Shown: positions 8,640-17,310 of the stretch, piece by piece
Layout of the letters: the number at the start of each line of letters is the position of its first letter
How positions within the stretch are numbered: position 1 is the stretch's first letter
NCBI GenBank assembly: GCA_022825705.1
Contig: JAJDWH010000041.1
Span: 1-64,000 of the forward strand
From: Alphaproteobacteria bacterium
Lineage (GTDB): Bacteria > Pseudomonadota > Alphaproteobacteria > TMED109
Length of the DNA: 64,000 bases
Reading direction: 5' to 3'
The notes under the pieces: model-generated
The model's database searches: none
What the model was told of the DNA's origin: nothing
The model's input: the letters and a program-made list of their open reading frames with translations, nothing else
Made by a program: the position numbers and the translations under genes

Positions 8640-8802
8640 GGTGAATGTCAGGCGAACTCTGACGTGGACAGCCGGTGCAAGTCCGGCGGGAGGAAGGGTG
8701 TAACGAGCCGCCTTCGCCGTGAGCCGTGCGCAGGGCGACGTGAGGCGTCAGGCGAAGTGTCGGTAGCGGCGCGTGCGGGCAGGGCTAATGAGCGTCAATA
8801 CA
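8640..8802 (+). mobile_element. Possible group II intron 5' domain remnant
   Basis: The stretch contains GTCAGGCGAACTCTGAC (stem-loop), then AGCCGGTGCAAGTCCGGC (a perfect GCCGG/CCGGC hairpin with a GCAAGT-type loop), then GGGAGGAAGGGTGTAACGAG and GAGCCGTGCGC. This succession resembles domain I of bacterial group II introns. Neither the 5' GUGYG consensus nor a reverse transcriptase or domain V is visible nearby, so at most it is a fragment. The match is recalled by eye, not aligned. The hairpin loop also brought cobalamin riboswitches to mind, but their other boxes are missing. Confidence 0.35.
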
Positions 8803-8843
8803 TCGTAATCCGGAGTGCCGAGGCGACGACCTCGTCCGATCTG

Positions 8844-9242
8844 TCAATCGGGCGACACGACGGTCCAGTCGCTGGCATTCGCCGCGCTTGCCAGCCGCCT
8901 GTCGTAGCACACGAATCGGTGCAAGGACTCTCCCAGGAGAGACGCCGTGGCGAGGTGGATGGCGTCAAGGGTACGAAGGTCCGCCGGGTCCATGGTCGCC
9001 GCGCGGGACAGCACCTTGGCGTTGATCCGTATGAGCCCAATGCAGGAGAGTACCTCCCTGGCCGTGCGCAAGGTTGGGGCTCCATGCGGCATGATTGCCC
9101 GAGTGACCTCCACCCCGGCGAGTGCACTCGACACCAGTGCGCGGCCACGGAGATATCGCCTCAACGCGGCGGACTCATTTTCTCGCACCACGAGCTTGAC
9201 GACGGCCGATGAATCGACGTAGCAGAGGCGTTCAGCGTTCAT
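8844..9242 (-). CDS. PIN-domain toxin (VapC-like ribonuclease)
   Basis: A 132-residue PIN-domain protein. The first acidic residue is Asp10 in YVDSSAVVKLV, the second acidic cluster is in LRTLDAIHLATA, and the third is in FVCYDRRLASAA. These are the residues that coordinate Mg2+ in VapC toxins, which cleave tRNA or rRNA to arrest growth. The start at 9242 gives a normal N-terminus; the longer frame to 9338 runs through the antitoxin gene. It overlaps the antitoxin's 3' end by 11 bases, the typical antitoxin-first arrangement with translational coupling. Confidence 0.85.
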   Translation of the reverse strand: MNAERLCYVDSSAVVKLVVRENESAALRRYLRGRALVSSALAGVEVTRAIMPHGAPTLRTAREVLSCIGLIRINAKVLSRAATMDPADLRTLDAIHLATASLLGESLHRFVCYDRRLASAANASDWTVVSPD

Positions 9243-9507
9243 CGCTGCGCAGACGCGCGAGCCTGGCGGAAGGCGGTTCAGCACCGGGAGCGAGATCGAC
9301 AGGCTCGGGAAGTTCGTCTGTCGAACGGGTCGCTTCATCCAGATCGCCCGCCGCGCGGAGCCGGTCGAGCGGCGATGTGTTCGGAATGGGAGTCAGGAGG
9401 GCGATCGGCCGTCCGCGATCGGTCACCTCGAATGTCTCGCCTGCCGCTACCCGCCTGAGGTAGTCGCTCGCCCTCTGCCGCAATTCACGGATTCCGATCG
9501 CATCCAT
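9232..9507 (-). CDS. Phd/YefM-type antitoxin
   Basis: 91 residues. The N-terminal 50 match the Phd/YefM DNA-binding fold: MDAIGIRELRQRASDYLRRV, then AAGETFEVTDRGRPIALLTP. The C-terminal part is acidic and likely disordered until it wraps the toxin (LDEATRSTDELPEPVDL). Family knowledge: it neutralises the PIN toxin encoded directly downstream and autoregulates the operon by binding palindromes at its own promoter. Just upstream, at 9508-9520, GCTACATGTAGC forms a perfect palindrome overlapping the start region, a plausible operator. Confidence 0.85.
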   Translation of the reverse strand: MDAIGIRELRQRASDYLRRVAAGETFEVTDRGRPIALLTPIPNTSPLDRLRAAGDLDEATRSTDELPEPVDLAPGAEPPSARLARLRSDER

Positions 9508-9521
9508 GTGCTACATGTAGC
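9508..9521. promoter_or_regulatory. Palindrome at the toxin-antitoxin promoter
   Basis: The sequence TGCTACATGTAGCA immediately upstream of the antitoxin start is a perfect 14-base palindrome. Its position fits an operator for the Phd/YefM-type antitoxin, which commonly represses its own operon by binding such sites. Binding is inferred. Confidence 0.55.
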
Positions 9522-9566
9522 ACTGTCGCGAGCAAAACTCAACACGCCGAGTGACGCGACAGGGCC

Positions 9567-10225
9567 GTGCGCGTTGAGGGGCGGCGCTGGATGCTCCTGC
9601 GTGCGGCAGGGGATTCAGAACTCCAAGTCGTGGTTGAAGGATGTCGGCTCGTCGCTAGGTTTGACATCATGAGGCCCTATGCGCGGCTGAACGTGAGCGA
9701 CCGGGTCTCGGTCTGGGGCTTGGCGGGCCACGGCACGGTCGACATGTCCATCGTGCAGCAGGTCAACGACGCGACCGGCCAGCCCGAGCGCATCACCCGC
9801 ACCGACCTCTCGACGCGCCTCGCGGCCATAAGCGGCCGGGGCACGCTCCTGCAGGCGGACCAAGCCGGCGGCTTCGACCTCGCACGCAAGGCAGACGGGC
9901 GCTTCGTGGAGACAACGGCGGAGACGGTTGCGAACGAGGGCGACACGAGTGCGGATCCGAGCCGGGTGCGGCTCGCGCTGGAGGGTAGCCGGGCGTTGCT
10001 GGTGGGCGGCAGTGTACTAGGCTGGGCCTGGAGTTCGGCGTGCGCCATGCCGGCGGCGACGCGGAGACCGGCTCAGGTCTCGAACTCGGCGGCGGCGCCT
10101 TCGCCGGCGCGGACTCGGGGCGCTCGATCGAGGCCCGGGCGCGGATGCTCGCGGCGCACGCAGACTTGGACTACCGCGAGTGGGGCGTGAGCGCCACGGC
10201 GCGGCGACCGTGGCCTCCCGCATAG
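9567..10225 (+). pseudogene. Broken outer-membrane beta-barrel (autotransporter-type) gene
   Basis: The first frame has RPYARLNVSDRVSVWGLAG, then ERITRTDLSTRLAAISGRG and VANEGDTSADPSRVRLAL. These are strand-rich sequences typical of autotransporter barrel domains of alphaproteobacterial surface proteins. Near 10015 the sense jumps to another frame, which continues LEFGVRHAGGDAETGSGLEL and EARARMLAAHADLDYREWGV. Both halves belong to one barrel, so a frameshift has broken it. The passenger part is missing, no signal peptide is present, and the closing strands have decayed. It is unlikely to be functional. Confidence 0.65.
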
Positions 10226-10734
10226 ATCCTATGGGCCGCCGGGCGGACGGTACTCGGCATCGGGAGCCGTGGAAATGCGCGCCCGACCACGCACTGGAAG
10301 CGACTGAACCAAACCTCGAGGCCTGGCGCGAGGCGCCATCGACACACGGCTGCGGGCCCGTCCCTATCGCGAACCCGGTCGCGACCGCAGCGGAACTGTG
10401 CCGGAACGAGGCACCGGGCCGCACCGGGGTTGCCGGGAGGCTGGCGGCAACGACCGCGGCGTCAACTTCAGCCGCGGACACGCGGGCGAATCGGGGGACG
10501 AAGCTGCCACCGAATATGCAATGGAGCCGACGCCGAAGTCGGTCGAACTCGACCTCGGCCTATGGCGATGCGGCCCGGTTGCGGGTGCGCGGGCGGCCGT
10601 CACTGGTTGTACATCGGACGGGCTACCGGTCCTGAACTGCACGAAACTGCCGCCCGTCCGGCCGGTTTCTTCGGACGGACGTGCGCAAGTCTTGTTGCGC
10701 CGCAAGCAGCCGCGGAAGCGCGGCGGCGTGGCTG
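10226..10734 (+). other. Decayed continuation, no intact gene
   Basis: Overlapping frames here give only Arg/Pro-rich translations. A short piece near 10515-10575 (EYAMEPTPKSVELDLGL) could be a late strand of the broken barrel gene, but I cannot support a gene. Confidence 0.35.
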
Positions 10735-11133
10735 CTAGTGATCAAGGCAATAGACGATCTGGTCGAAGCGGTCCCTAGGAAACGTGAACACGAAGACCAG
10801 CGGCTCCGTGCCAACGCACTGTAAGGCGTGCGAGGCATTGGGCGGAATGTAGACTGCGCAGCCCGGCCCGACCTCCGTCGTCCGGTCACCGATTTCAATC
10901 TGGCCGCGACCGCTCACGATGTAATAGGTCTCCTCCGGCTCGTGGTGATGCAACGGCAGCCGCGTGCCCGGCGGAATTTCTGCGATACCCGTGACGATGC
11001 CCACGGTGTCCGTGCGCTCACCTGCGACGAGCAGCTTCCAGCGGATCCCGCCCTCGTCAGCGAGGCCGGTATGGCCCCAGAGATGCCAGTCGACGGCAGT
11101 CTGATCGACGATCACTGGCTGCGGTACGCGCAT
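10735..11133 (-). CDS. Cupin-domain protein
   Basis: 132 residues forming a single cupin barrel. Motif 1 is visible as GTRLPLHHHEPEETYYIVSG (G-x5-H-x-H-x4-E), providing three histidines and a glutamate for metal binding. Motif 2 is GPGCAVYIPPNASHALQC (G-x5-P-x-N/G-x2-H). Small cupins of this kind act as metal-dependent dioxygenases, isomerases or ligand sensors; the substrate cannot be predicted. A purine-rich ribosome binding site (GGGGGAAAGG) precedes the ATG and supports this start over the long upstream frame. It stands alone between decayed segments. Confidence 0.8.
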   Translation of the reverse strand: MRVPQPVIVDQTAVDWHLWGHTGLADEGGIRWKLLVAGERTDTVGIVTGIAEIPPGTRLPLHHHEPEETYYIVSGRGQIEIGDRTTEVGPGCAVYIPPNASHALQCVGTEPLVFVFTFPRDRFDQIVYCLDH

Positions 11134-11441
11134 CGCCTTTCCCCCGCATCTTGAAGCCACTGCTCCGGCTTGTTGGGGCGATCTAAGGTGTCGCTCCCGG
11201 CTGAGCAAGGCCATCGACCATGCGGAGCGGGCCGGGAACGTCACCGTGACGGCTTCCCTTTGTCTGCAACGCAGTACCTGAACACGTCGGCACGTCAGGG
11301 GAATGTGTGTGAGACGTTTCTGCGGCACCGGCCCAGCCCCGCGCCTTCGTTGGATCCGTTGGCCGCGCACCACGCCAAGCATCCTGCTGTAACCGGCGCA
11401 CCGCAGGGTCGACCGGTTGCCCGTCAGTTCCCGATCGACGG
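11134..11441. other. No supportable gene
   Basis: Upstream region of the cupin gene. It has only shadow ORFs, no repeats and no recognisable domain. Confidence 0.4.
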
Positions 11442-11546
11442 CTAGTTCCCGGGATCCTTCTCTGTCGCGAGGCGCTTGCCTTCGGCCGCGGCCGGCGTGG
11501 TGAACACCAAGAGAAGAGTGAAGGCCGGAACCAGGGATTTGGGCAG
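11442..11546 (-). pseudogene. Possible c-type cytochrome 5' fragment
   Basis: The minus-strand frame reads KSLVPAFTLLLVFTTPAAAE, a typical Sec signal peptide with an AxA cleavage site. It continues GKRLATEKDPGN and then stops. In SoxX-like and related cytochromes a segment like GKRLAxxxxxGN is followed at once by the haem-binding CLACH motif; here the sequence ends exactly before it. No start codon precedes it. I read it as a truncated remnant, with modest confidence because the piece is short. Confidence 0.3.
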
Positions 11547-11811
11547 CCTGCAGATCACCGATAAGATTCTCGCGGTGGCATGCGAACCTGAGCCGGAGAC
11601 GATTGAACACCGGCCGCGCCGCGCGGTGCGACGCGTGCCCGGACACGACATCTTGGGGTACCCGGACCGCCGTGATCAAACGGGCACATGGCCCTGCGGT
11701 TGTCTGCGGACCTGCCATAGGCCAGCCTGCGTGCGATGGAGCCATGAGGCCGATGCCGCCGTCCGGGGTGCGGTCCTGGCGCGCGAAAGACCGGAAGGCC
11801 GGCCCGCCGCC

Positions 11812-11901
11812 TTGTTCGTCGACTTCCGCACCAACGCCTATGCGTTCGATTTGACGACGGGCGCGTTGCTTTGGAAAGAGCGCGTCGGACGCGCTCGCTG
11901 A
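11812..11901 (+). pseudogene. Quinoprotein (PQQ-type propeller) repeat scrap
   Basis: A 29-residue stretch (ALFVDFRTNAYAFDLTTGAL, then LWKERVG) matches one blade of PQQ-dependent dehydrogenase or PVA dehydrogenase propellers, whose blades end YALDAxTGxxLWK. The frame upstream does not continue the fold, and it stops right after. It is an isolated fragment in decayed DNA. Confidence 0.35.
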
Positions 11902-12747
11902 TACCGAAAGCGCTGCCCCACGAGCCACGCACGCCGGCCACCTGCCCGGTCGCGGTGGTGACGCGACGGCGCGCAGTACGTATTCCGTTGGCGATGTCCA
12001 GATCGACAGTTGTGATCTTGGAAGGGAACGAATTTATGCGATACATATCCTGATAAACGAATATAACATGGAGATCGCATGAACGGAGGTGCGCGCGATG
12101 GCGCGCAGTGGCATACTGAAGTGATGAACGGCCGGAAGAAGCGGAATACGTTGCTTCGCCGCTTGGTATTGCAACTGCGTTCAGGGTGACGTTTTTGGGG
12201 ACGGCGCGCCGGTTGACATTGACGCGGACCGCGTCCAGCGGCGCGGGAGCGCATCGACCGGTTGCCCGGCGAATTGCCCGAGTTGTTGGAGGTCTGTCAC
12301 GGCCGGCACTTCGCGAAGCAATCATGGCCATGTCCAAGTGGAAACGCCCATCGATCATTCGCCGGCGCTGGCGAATTAGCCGGGCATTGGCAGTGCGAAG
12401 ACCCGACGGGCTGCCGTTCGGCTTGATGGCGGCCGGTTCGATGGTACCGGTGCCCGGGGTCGGGTGCGGTCTCCCGCTTTGTCCGGATTTCCTGATGGGG
12501 TGGGATCCATCTTGACGTCTCCGCCACGCGGGAAGCGGCAATCCGACTCCGATTCAGCCCGTGGACATTCTTCACGTACCGCCGCGAGGGAAACCGGTAG
12601 ATCTCCTGCAGGTTCCGCCGGCGAATCTGGTCCCGGGCGGCGGATCTCGGGCGATGGGCCGGAAACCCGTAGTCCCGGTCGGGAGCCGTTGCCCGATGCG
12701 CATCCGTTGGACGAGGAGTCGCTGGAACCGCGGCCGGGACCACGCTG
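11902..12747. other. No supportable gene
   Basis: About 850 bases with several long but Arg/Pro-rich shadow ORFs on both strands. A locally A/T-rich section at 12000-12075 is compositionally unlike its surroundings and may mark imported DNA. No domain, repeat array or RNA gene is seen. Confidence 0.4.
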
Positions 12748-13806
12748 ATGACAGGCCGTCACACATTCGCCGCGGGCCCGTTGTACCGGGTGATGATGGC
12801 GGCGGTGGTGTTGGCCCTTCTCGGATGTAGTGGCGGCGGCGCGGTTTCCGTGGGCGGTTCCGATGACGATGACAGTGAGACATCGCTCCTGGACAAGTGG
12901 CAGCGCTTCCAAGACGGCGTTCCGACTCTCCAGATGACGGCTGCACAAGTGTCAGGCGCCTGGAGGTCGGCTGGGAGGAGGTCCACCCACAGGGTGATCC
13001 TGGCGGGGCCCGCCAGTGTCGGCGCCGATCCCGGACCGGTCATCCCGGTAGAAACTAGGCCGGCCTTCCCGGCGGATGCTGAAGCATGCTCGTCAGGCGA
13101 CTGCGACTTCGAACCGCCTCCGGACAGCAACTGGAAATTCGCACCGGTCCTGGAACACAACGGCGTCCCTATCGCCCGATTCAATAGTCGTTTCACCAAT
13201 ACCTTAACCCTCGAATCGGAAAGGGGAACTGACGGCACGCGAACAGATCTTGTCGATTCTCTCACGTTCGGCGGCTGGCTCGAATACATGCACTTCAACG
13301 TCTCACTCACGCGCTGGTGCAGGATTGGCGCGCCGGGCTGTGCTGAAACCAGTGACACCGATGATGTTGATCTGCTCTATGCGGGGGGAGGTGTCCTTGG
13401 CTACACGGCCGGCCGTTACTCTGGAACGACGCCAACTGGTGTGGGGTCGGCCACATGGACGGGTGTCATGGTCGGGATGGAAGATCTGGCCTCGACTGCG
13501 CTGCGGCACGCACGGCCAGACGCGCTGCTCGGCGACGCGACGATCACGATCGACGATCTCGCAGATCCTGCTGTCGACGTACTTTTCACCAACATCCATA
13601 ACGTCACCGAGGCGACTCGGCACCATGACATGAGCTGGAAGGACCTTCCTCTCAGGGGCGGCCTGTTCGGCAGGTTTGCTCGGGAAAGCGACCAGGAACG
13701 CCATGATCACCTTGTCGGGATGTTCGCTGGCCCCATGCATCAGGAAGTCGGCGGCGAATTCCGCAAGGACGGTATAGCGGGAGCCTTCGGCGCTCGACGT
13801 CAATAG
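12748..13806 (+). CDS. TbpB-like surface lipoprotein
   Basis: 352 residues. The signal peptide ends in a lipobox (VLALLGC, Cys27), followed by a Gly/Asp-rich linker (GGGAVSVGGSDDDDSE). The body is Thr/Gly-rich with GGWLEYMHFNVSL, then GVLGYTAGRYSGTTP. The C-terminus has MFAGPMHQEVGGEFRKDGIA, then GAFGARR. That ending (F-x-GPxHEEVGG-x-F-x-x-x-x-IxGAFGAxR) is characteristic of the C-lobe barrel of transferrin-binding-protein-like lipoproteins common in Alphaproteobacteria. The protein is therefore likely surface displayed. It is a second member of this type in the region, distinct in sequence from the one at 6138. The ligand is unknown. Confidence 0.7.
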   Translation: MTGRHTFAAGPLYRVMMAAVVLALLGCSGGGAVSVGGSDDDDSETSLLDKWQRFQDGVPTLQMTAAQVSGAWRSAGRRSTHRVILAGPASVGADPGPVIPVETRPAFPADAEACSSGDCDFEPPPDSNWKFAPVLEHNGVPIARFNSRFTNTLTLESERGTDGTRTDLVDSLTFGGWLEYMHFNVSLTRWCRIGAPGCAETSDTDDVDLLYAGGGVLGYTAGRYSGTTPTGVGSATWTGVMVGMEDLASTALRHARPDALLGDATITIDDLADPAVDVLFTNIHNVTEATRHHDMSWKDLPLRGGLFGRFARESDQERHDHLVGMFAGPMHQEVGGEFRKDGIAGAFGARRQ

Positions 13807-14156
13807 CTCCGAGCCCGAGCACATGAGGAATGGTACGCGCGGAGGTATCGAGTTTCCGCGCCCGGTCCGCCCGACCCCGACTTCGATATGTGCGTCGATG
13901 CGACGCGGCGCGAGTCCGCGAACGACGGCGGTGTCCGACACACGGCATCGTGCGCGGACATCGGATCCGGTGACAAGGGCGGCGACACCGGGTGCCGGGG
14001 GCGATGGGCTGGGTGCGCGGGTCGTCTCGATCATCCACATCGAAGGGCCCGGCTTTCCGGAACGCCGCGGATTCCAGTGGAGCCCAGGTTGAAGGGGGTT
14101 CGAAATGTGCTTCAAGGCTCGACTTGACGAACTGCAACATCTGAGGAGGACACAAC
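13807..14156. other. Intergenic region before the amidohydrolase
   Basis: No supportable gene. The only clear signal is a strong ribosome binding site (GAGGAGG) ending 8 bases before the ATG at 14157. Confidence 0.5.
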
Positions 14157-15272
14157 ATGAAAGACGCACGCACCCACTGCCCGGTTAGCCCGGTCCTGAA
14201 CCGGCGAAGGTTCGTCAGCGGTGCAGCCGCGCTGGGTGCCGCCGCAGCGGCGGCGTCGCTTCCCGGCCGCTTGGACGCGGCCAGCGCCGCGCACAGGGAC
14301 GCGGACTTATTCCTGATAGGCCTGGAGGAGCATTTCGCGACGACGGAATTGATGCGGCTCAACGGCATCAGATTCCCGAAGGGCACGCCGCGGTTCGACA
14401 TCACCGATGTGGGCGCCGGGCGCGTTGCGGAGATGGACGCAGCGGGGATCGGCATGCAGGTGCTTTCGGCGCTGACTCCCGGGGTGCAGAACCTGCCGGG
14501 CACGGAGGGCGTCGCCTATGCCCGCAGGCTCAACACCTGGGTTGCCAACGAGGTCCTCGCGGCCCATCCGGAGCGCTTCCGGGCGTTTGCCACGTTGCCG
14601 CTGAGCGAGCCCGGGGCGGCGGCGGATGAACTCGAATATGCCGTGCGCGAACTCGATTTCGTGGGCTGCATGACCTACGGGGCTACCCACGGAAAGTTTC
14701 TCGACCACGCCGACTTTGCGCCGGTGCTTGCCCGCGCCGAGGCGCTCGGCGTGCCGATCTACATTCACCCGAACTGGGCATCCCCCGAAGTTATGGAGGT
14801 CTATTACGACGGCCTGGGCAACGAGTGGGTGAGCCGGGTGCTAAGCGGCGCCGGCTACGGCTGGCACCAGGAAGTGGCGCTGCAGTGCCTGCGGATGATC
14901 GCCAGCGGCGTCTTCGACCGGTATCCGAAGCTGCAGATCATCGTCGGCCACATGGGCGAGGGGTTGCCGTTCTTCTACTGGCGCTTCGGGGACGACCTGG
15001 CGCGGATCACGGCGGACAAGCTGCAGAAGCCCGTGCAGCAGTACTTCCACGACCACTTCTGGATCACGACCAGCGCGTTCTTCCGCGACGAGTTGTTGCA
15101 GCTGGTGCTGTCGGTGATGGGCGAGGACCGGGTGATGTTCGCGGTCGACTATCCGTTCGTGAGCAACCGGGACGGCGCGAACTGGCTGCGAGCGGTCGAC
15201 CTGCCCCGGGCGGTAAAGGAGAAAATCGCCCATGCCAACGCGGCGAAGCTGCTCGGGATCGGCCCATTCTGA
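14157..15272 (+). CDS. Tat-exported amidohydrolase/decarboxylase of the gamma-resorcylate decarboxylase type
   Basis: 371 residues. The N-terminus has a twin-arginine-like signal, LNRRRFVSGAAALG, ending near LPGRLDAASA. The mature domain begins LIGLEEHFAT. The EEHF motif replaces the usual HxH of amidohydrolases and is the metal-binding signature of the amidohydrolase-2 branch that includes gamma-resorcylate and 2,3-dihydroxybenzoate decarboxylases. Further metal or catalytic residues are His in YIHPNW, His in VGHMGEG and Asp in FAVDYPF. Family members act on aromatic carboxylates. Export is unusual for decarboxylases of this type, although Tat-leader homologues exist. It has a strong ribosome binding site and stands alone. 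Confidence 0.8.
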   Translation: MKDARTHCPVSPVLNRRRFVSGAAALGAAAAAASLPGRLDAASAAHRDADLFLIGLEEHFATTELMRLNGIRFPKGTPRFDITDVGAGRVAEMDAAGIGMQVLSALTPGVQNLPGTEGVAYARRLNTWVANEVLAAHPERFRAFATLPLSEPGAAADELEYAVRELDFVGCMTYGATHGKFLDHADFAPVLARAEALGVPIYIHPNWASPEVMEVYYDGLGNEWVSRVLSGAGYGWHQEVALQCLRMIASGVFDRYPKLQIIVGHMGEGLPFFYWRFGDDLARITADKLQKPVQQYFHDHFWITTSAFFRDELLQLVLSVMGEDRVMFAVDYPFVSNRDGANWLRAVDLPRAVKEKIAHANAAKLLGIGPF

Positions 15273-16089
15273 CGAGCGATGGACCATGTGCCGACGCGTT
15301 CCTCGCTCACCGTCTCGCCAAAGTAGCGGAAGGCAATGCACGGATCGGAACAAATTGCCGGATTGGCGCCAACATCGCTCACGCGAAAGTTCGCAAGCCG
15401 GTTCTGATTGCCCGCTGCCATGACAAGGCGGACCGGCATTCCGTCAACGACAGCCGCGGCTGCCATCCGGGAGTGATTGCGGCCGTTACAGCTTTGACGG
15501 CCTTCACGGTCGCCAGCGTGGACACAAGGCAGACGGCGCCGTCGAGGCGTCGGTCGGTACCGGCAGTGGCTCGAACAGCGCCCGGTAGACGATCTGGCGA
15601 TGCTCGACATCGTCACGCACGCCATGCGGCGGTTGGCCGCTGCTCTGTCGAGCGGGGCGGGTTGTGAAAGATGTTTCGTTCCTGTTCTCGTATCACGAGA
15701 ACATTGACGCCGCAATCAGGGATGGGCCTGCCTTGTCAAGTATTCGACATAAGCCCGGTTCTTGCGGCTCGCTTGAGCGTTTCGCCGTTCCGGGCAGGCC
15801 AGTGGAATGTCGGGCGCAATCGATCAGCGAGGGCGGCGTGTTTCACGAACAGACCGGCCCATGCAAAAAGTTCGGGCTCGCTTGCAGTCTCGGTTCAAGT
15901 TGTTTGCGTGGGGGCCCGCTGGCCGACCGGCGGGAGCAGTCAGTTCCAGGCACCTGAAACGTCGGCGACTGGTACAGTCGCTGCTCGAAGCAACGGCTCT
16001 TGGCAAGATTGATGCCGATGAGACGAGGCTTAGGCGTTGGCTCCAGCAGAAGCGTTTTCTTGTAGTCGGTCGAGCGGGATGCTCTTGTT
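15273..16089. other. Long gap without a supportable gene
   Basis: About 800 bases between the amidohydrolase and hipA. On the plus strand, 15560-15700 reads RQWLEQRPVDDLAMLD then IVTHAMRRLAAAL without a start codon. It looks protein-like and could be the C-terminus of a lost gene, but I cannot assign a family. No IS or RNA signature is visible. Confidence 0.4.
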
Positions 16090-17310
16090 CTAGATGCGCA
16101 TCGTCTTGAGATGGGCGTCGATACGTTCTGTTACCCGTCTTCGTTGCGGCAGGTTCTTTTTCTCTTTCTCCCAGACTTCGTGGAACCGCTCCACCGTCTG
16201 TCTGGCGGTGTTGAGCACCGGTGTCTCAGGGAGACCGGCCTTGCCTGCCAGGTAGGACAGCTCATCAAACGTGTAGCCGTCGAAGCGTTTCGTTCTCGCG
16301 AACTTGAGGGCAGCTTCCTCATCCTCGATATAGGGAATGGTCGAGACCAGGTCATAGGCCGGTGACAGAGCAGGCGCCCGCTTGTCCGGATAGATCAGCG
16401 ACCAGTTCTTCAGATGCATATCGGCATTGCCGGTCAAGGTGCAGAAGGTCAAGCGCCTGATGAATTCTTCGATGTCGGTGTCACCGGTCTCCATTCGAAG
16501 TACGGTTGCGATATTGCGGTAGCTTGCCGTGTCATACTTCTTCTCGGGGTAGACGCCGAAGACCTGCGCGAAGTCTTCTGTGTGAACTGGGCGGTCCGGT
16601 GTGCGGTCAAAGCGCCTGATCGCAAAGGCTTGTCCTGTGAAATCCCCGACCCCCTCCGGCAGGTTTGCGATCGCATCGACATCTACGAGCTTGAACTCAG
16701 GTACATCGATGCCGACCAGTCGGGCTAGGGTAAGGAGCGCATATTCGTTTTCGGGTATGCCTTCAAATCGCAGGGAGGGCAGCTTGACGATCCACGAACC
16801 GCCGACGCCGGATGCCGGTATTGTCAGGCCCTTGCTGGCTTCGTCGTTATCGACCGCGGAGAACTTTAGCTGCACGCCGGCAAGCGAGAAGCGCAGCGCA
16901 TTCTCGCGCTTCTTTTTGGCGCCTTCGACGCCTTCGTTCTCAAGGCCGGGCGGCCATTTGTCGCCGTTTGCGGGCTCGACAGTGATTGCGCCCGGAAGGT
17001 CATGGCCCAGGGCCCAGAGCAGATAGAACTCGCGCTCTTGATTTACGCCGGCAAGGCGGGCGAGATACTTCCGCAGGTAGCCCTCGGGCAGTAGATTTGA
17101 AAAGAAGGGCAACAGGCGCTTTTGCTTAACTGCAAAATCGATAATCGGATTCCCGTACACGTCCTTGAACCACAACCCGAGAGTCGGTCGGTCCCTGTCA
17201 GCGGTATATTCGTCCGTGAAGCTGAAATATGTGCGGTCGCCGCCAACATTCGTCAACGTGCCGATTGTTTCACCGTGTAGATGTATGTTCAGGACAGGTA
17301 TTTCAGCCAT
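16090..17310 (-). CDS. hipA: HipA-family serine/threonine kinase toxin
   Basis: 406 residues with the full HipA layout. The N-subdomain (HLHGETIGTLTNVGGDRTYF, then PFFSNLLPEGYLRKYLA) precedes the kinase core, which has LAGVQLKFSA (glycine-loop substitute), SWIVKLPS (ATP-binding lysine), NEYALLTLAR and the catalytic loop LTGNADMHLKNWSL (Asp in N-x-D). The metal site is LSPAYDLVST. Family knowledge: HipA phosphorylates glutamyl-tRNA synthetase or other aminoacyl-tRNA synthetases and triggers persistence; HipB neutralises it. The ATG at 17310 overlaps the upstream hipB gene by 8 bases, indicating translational coupling. Confidence 0.9.
   Translation of the reverse strand: MAEIPVLNIHLHGETIGTLTNVGGDRTYFSFTDEYTADRDRPTLGLWFKDVYGNPIIDFAVKQKRLLPFFSNLLPEGYLRKYLARLAGVNQEREFYLLWALGHDLPGAITVEPANGDKWPPGLENEGVEGAKKKRENALRFSLAGVQLKFSAVDNDEASKGLTIPASGVGGSWIVKLPSLRFEGIPENEYALLTLARLVGIDVPEFKLVDVDAIANLPEGVGDFTGQAFAIRRFDRTPDRPVHTEDFAQVFGVYPEKKYDTASYRNIATVLRMETGDTDIEEFIRRLTFCTLTGNADMHLKNWSLIYPDKRAPALSPAYDLVSTIPYIEDEEAALKFARTKRFDGYTFDELSYLAGKAGLPETPVLNTARQTVERFHEVWEKEKKNLPQRRRVTERIDAHLKTMRI

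Noticed and set aside
8660-8720. Cobalamin riboswitch suggested by the GCCGGTGCAAGTCCGGC hairpin
   Set aside because: The GCCACTG and B12-box elements are absent, and the downstream sequence better resembles a group II intron fragment.
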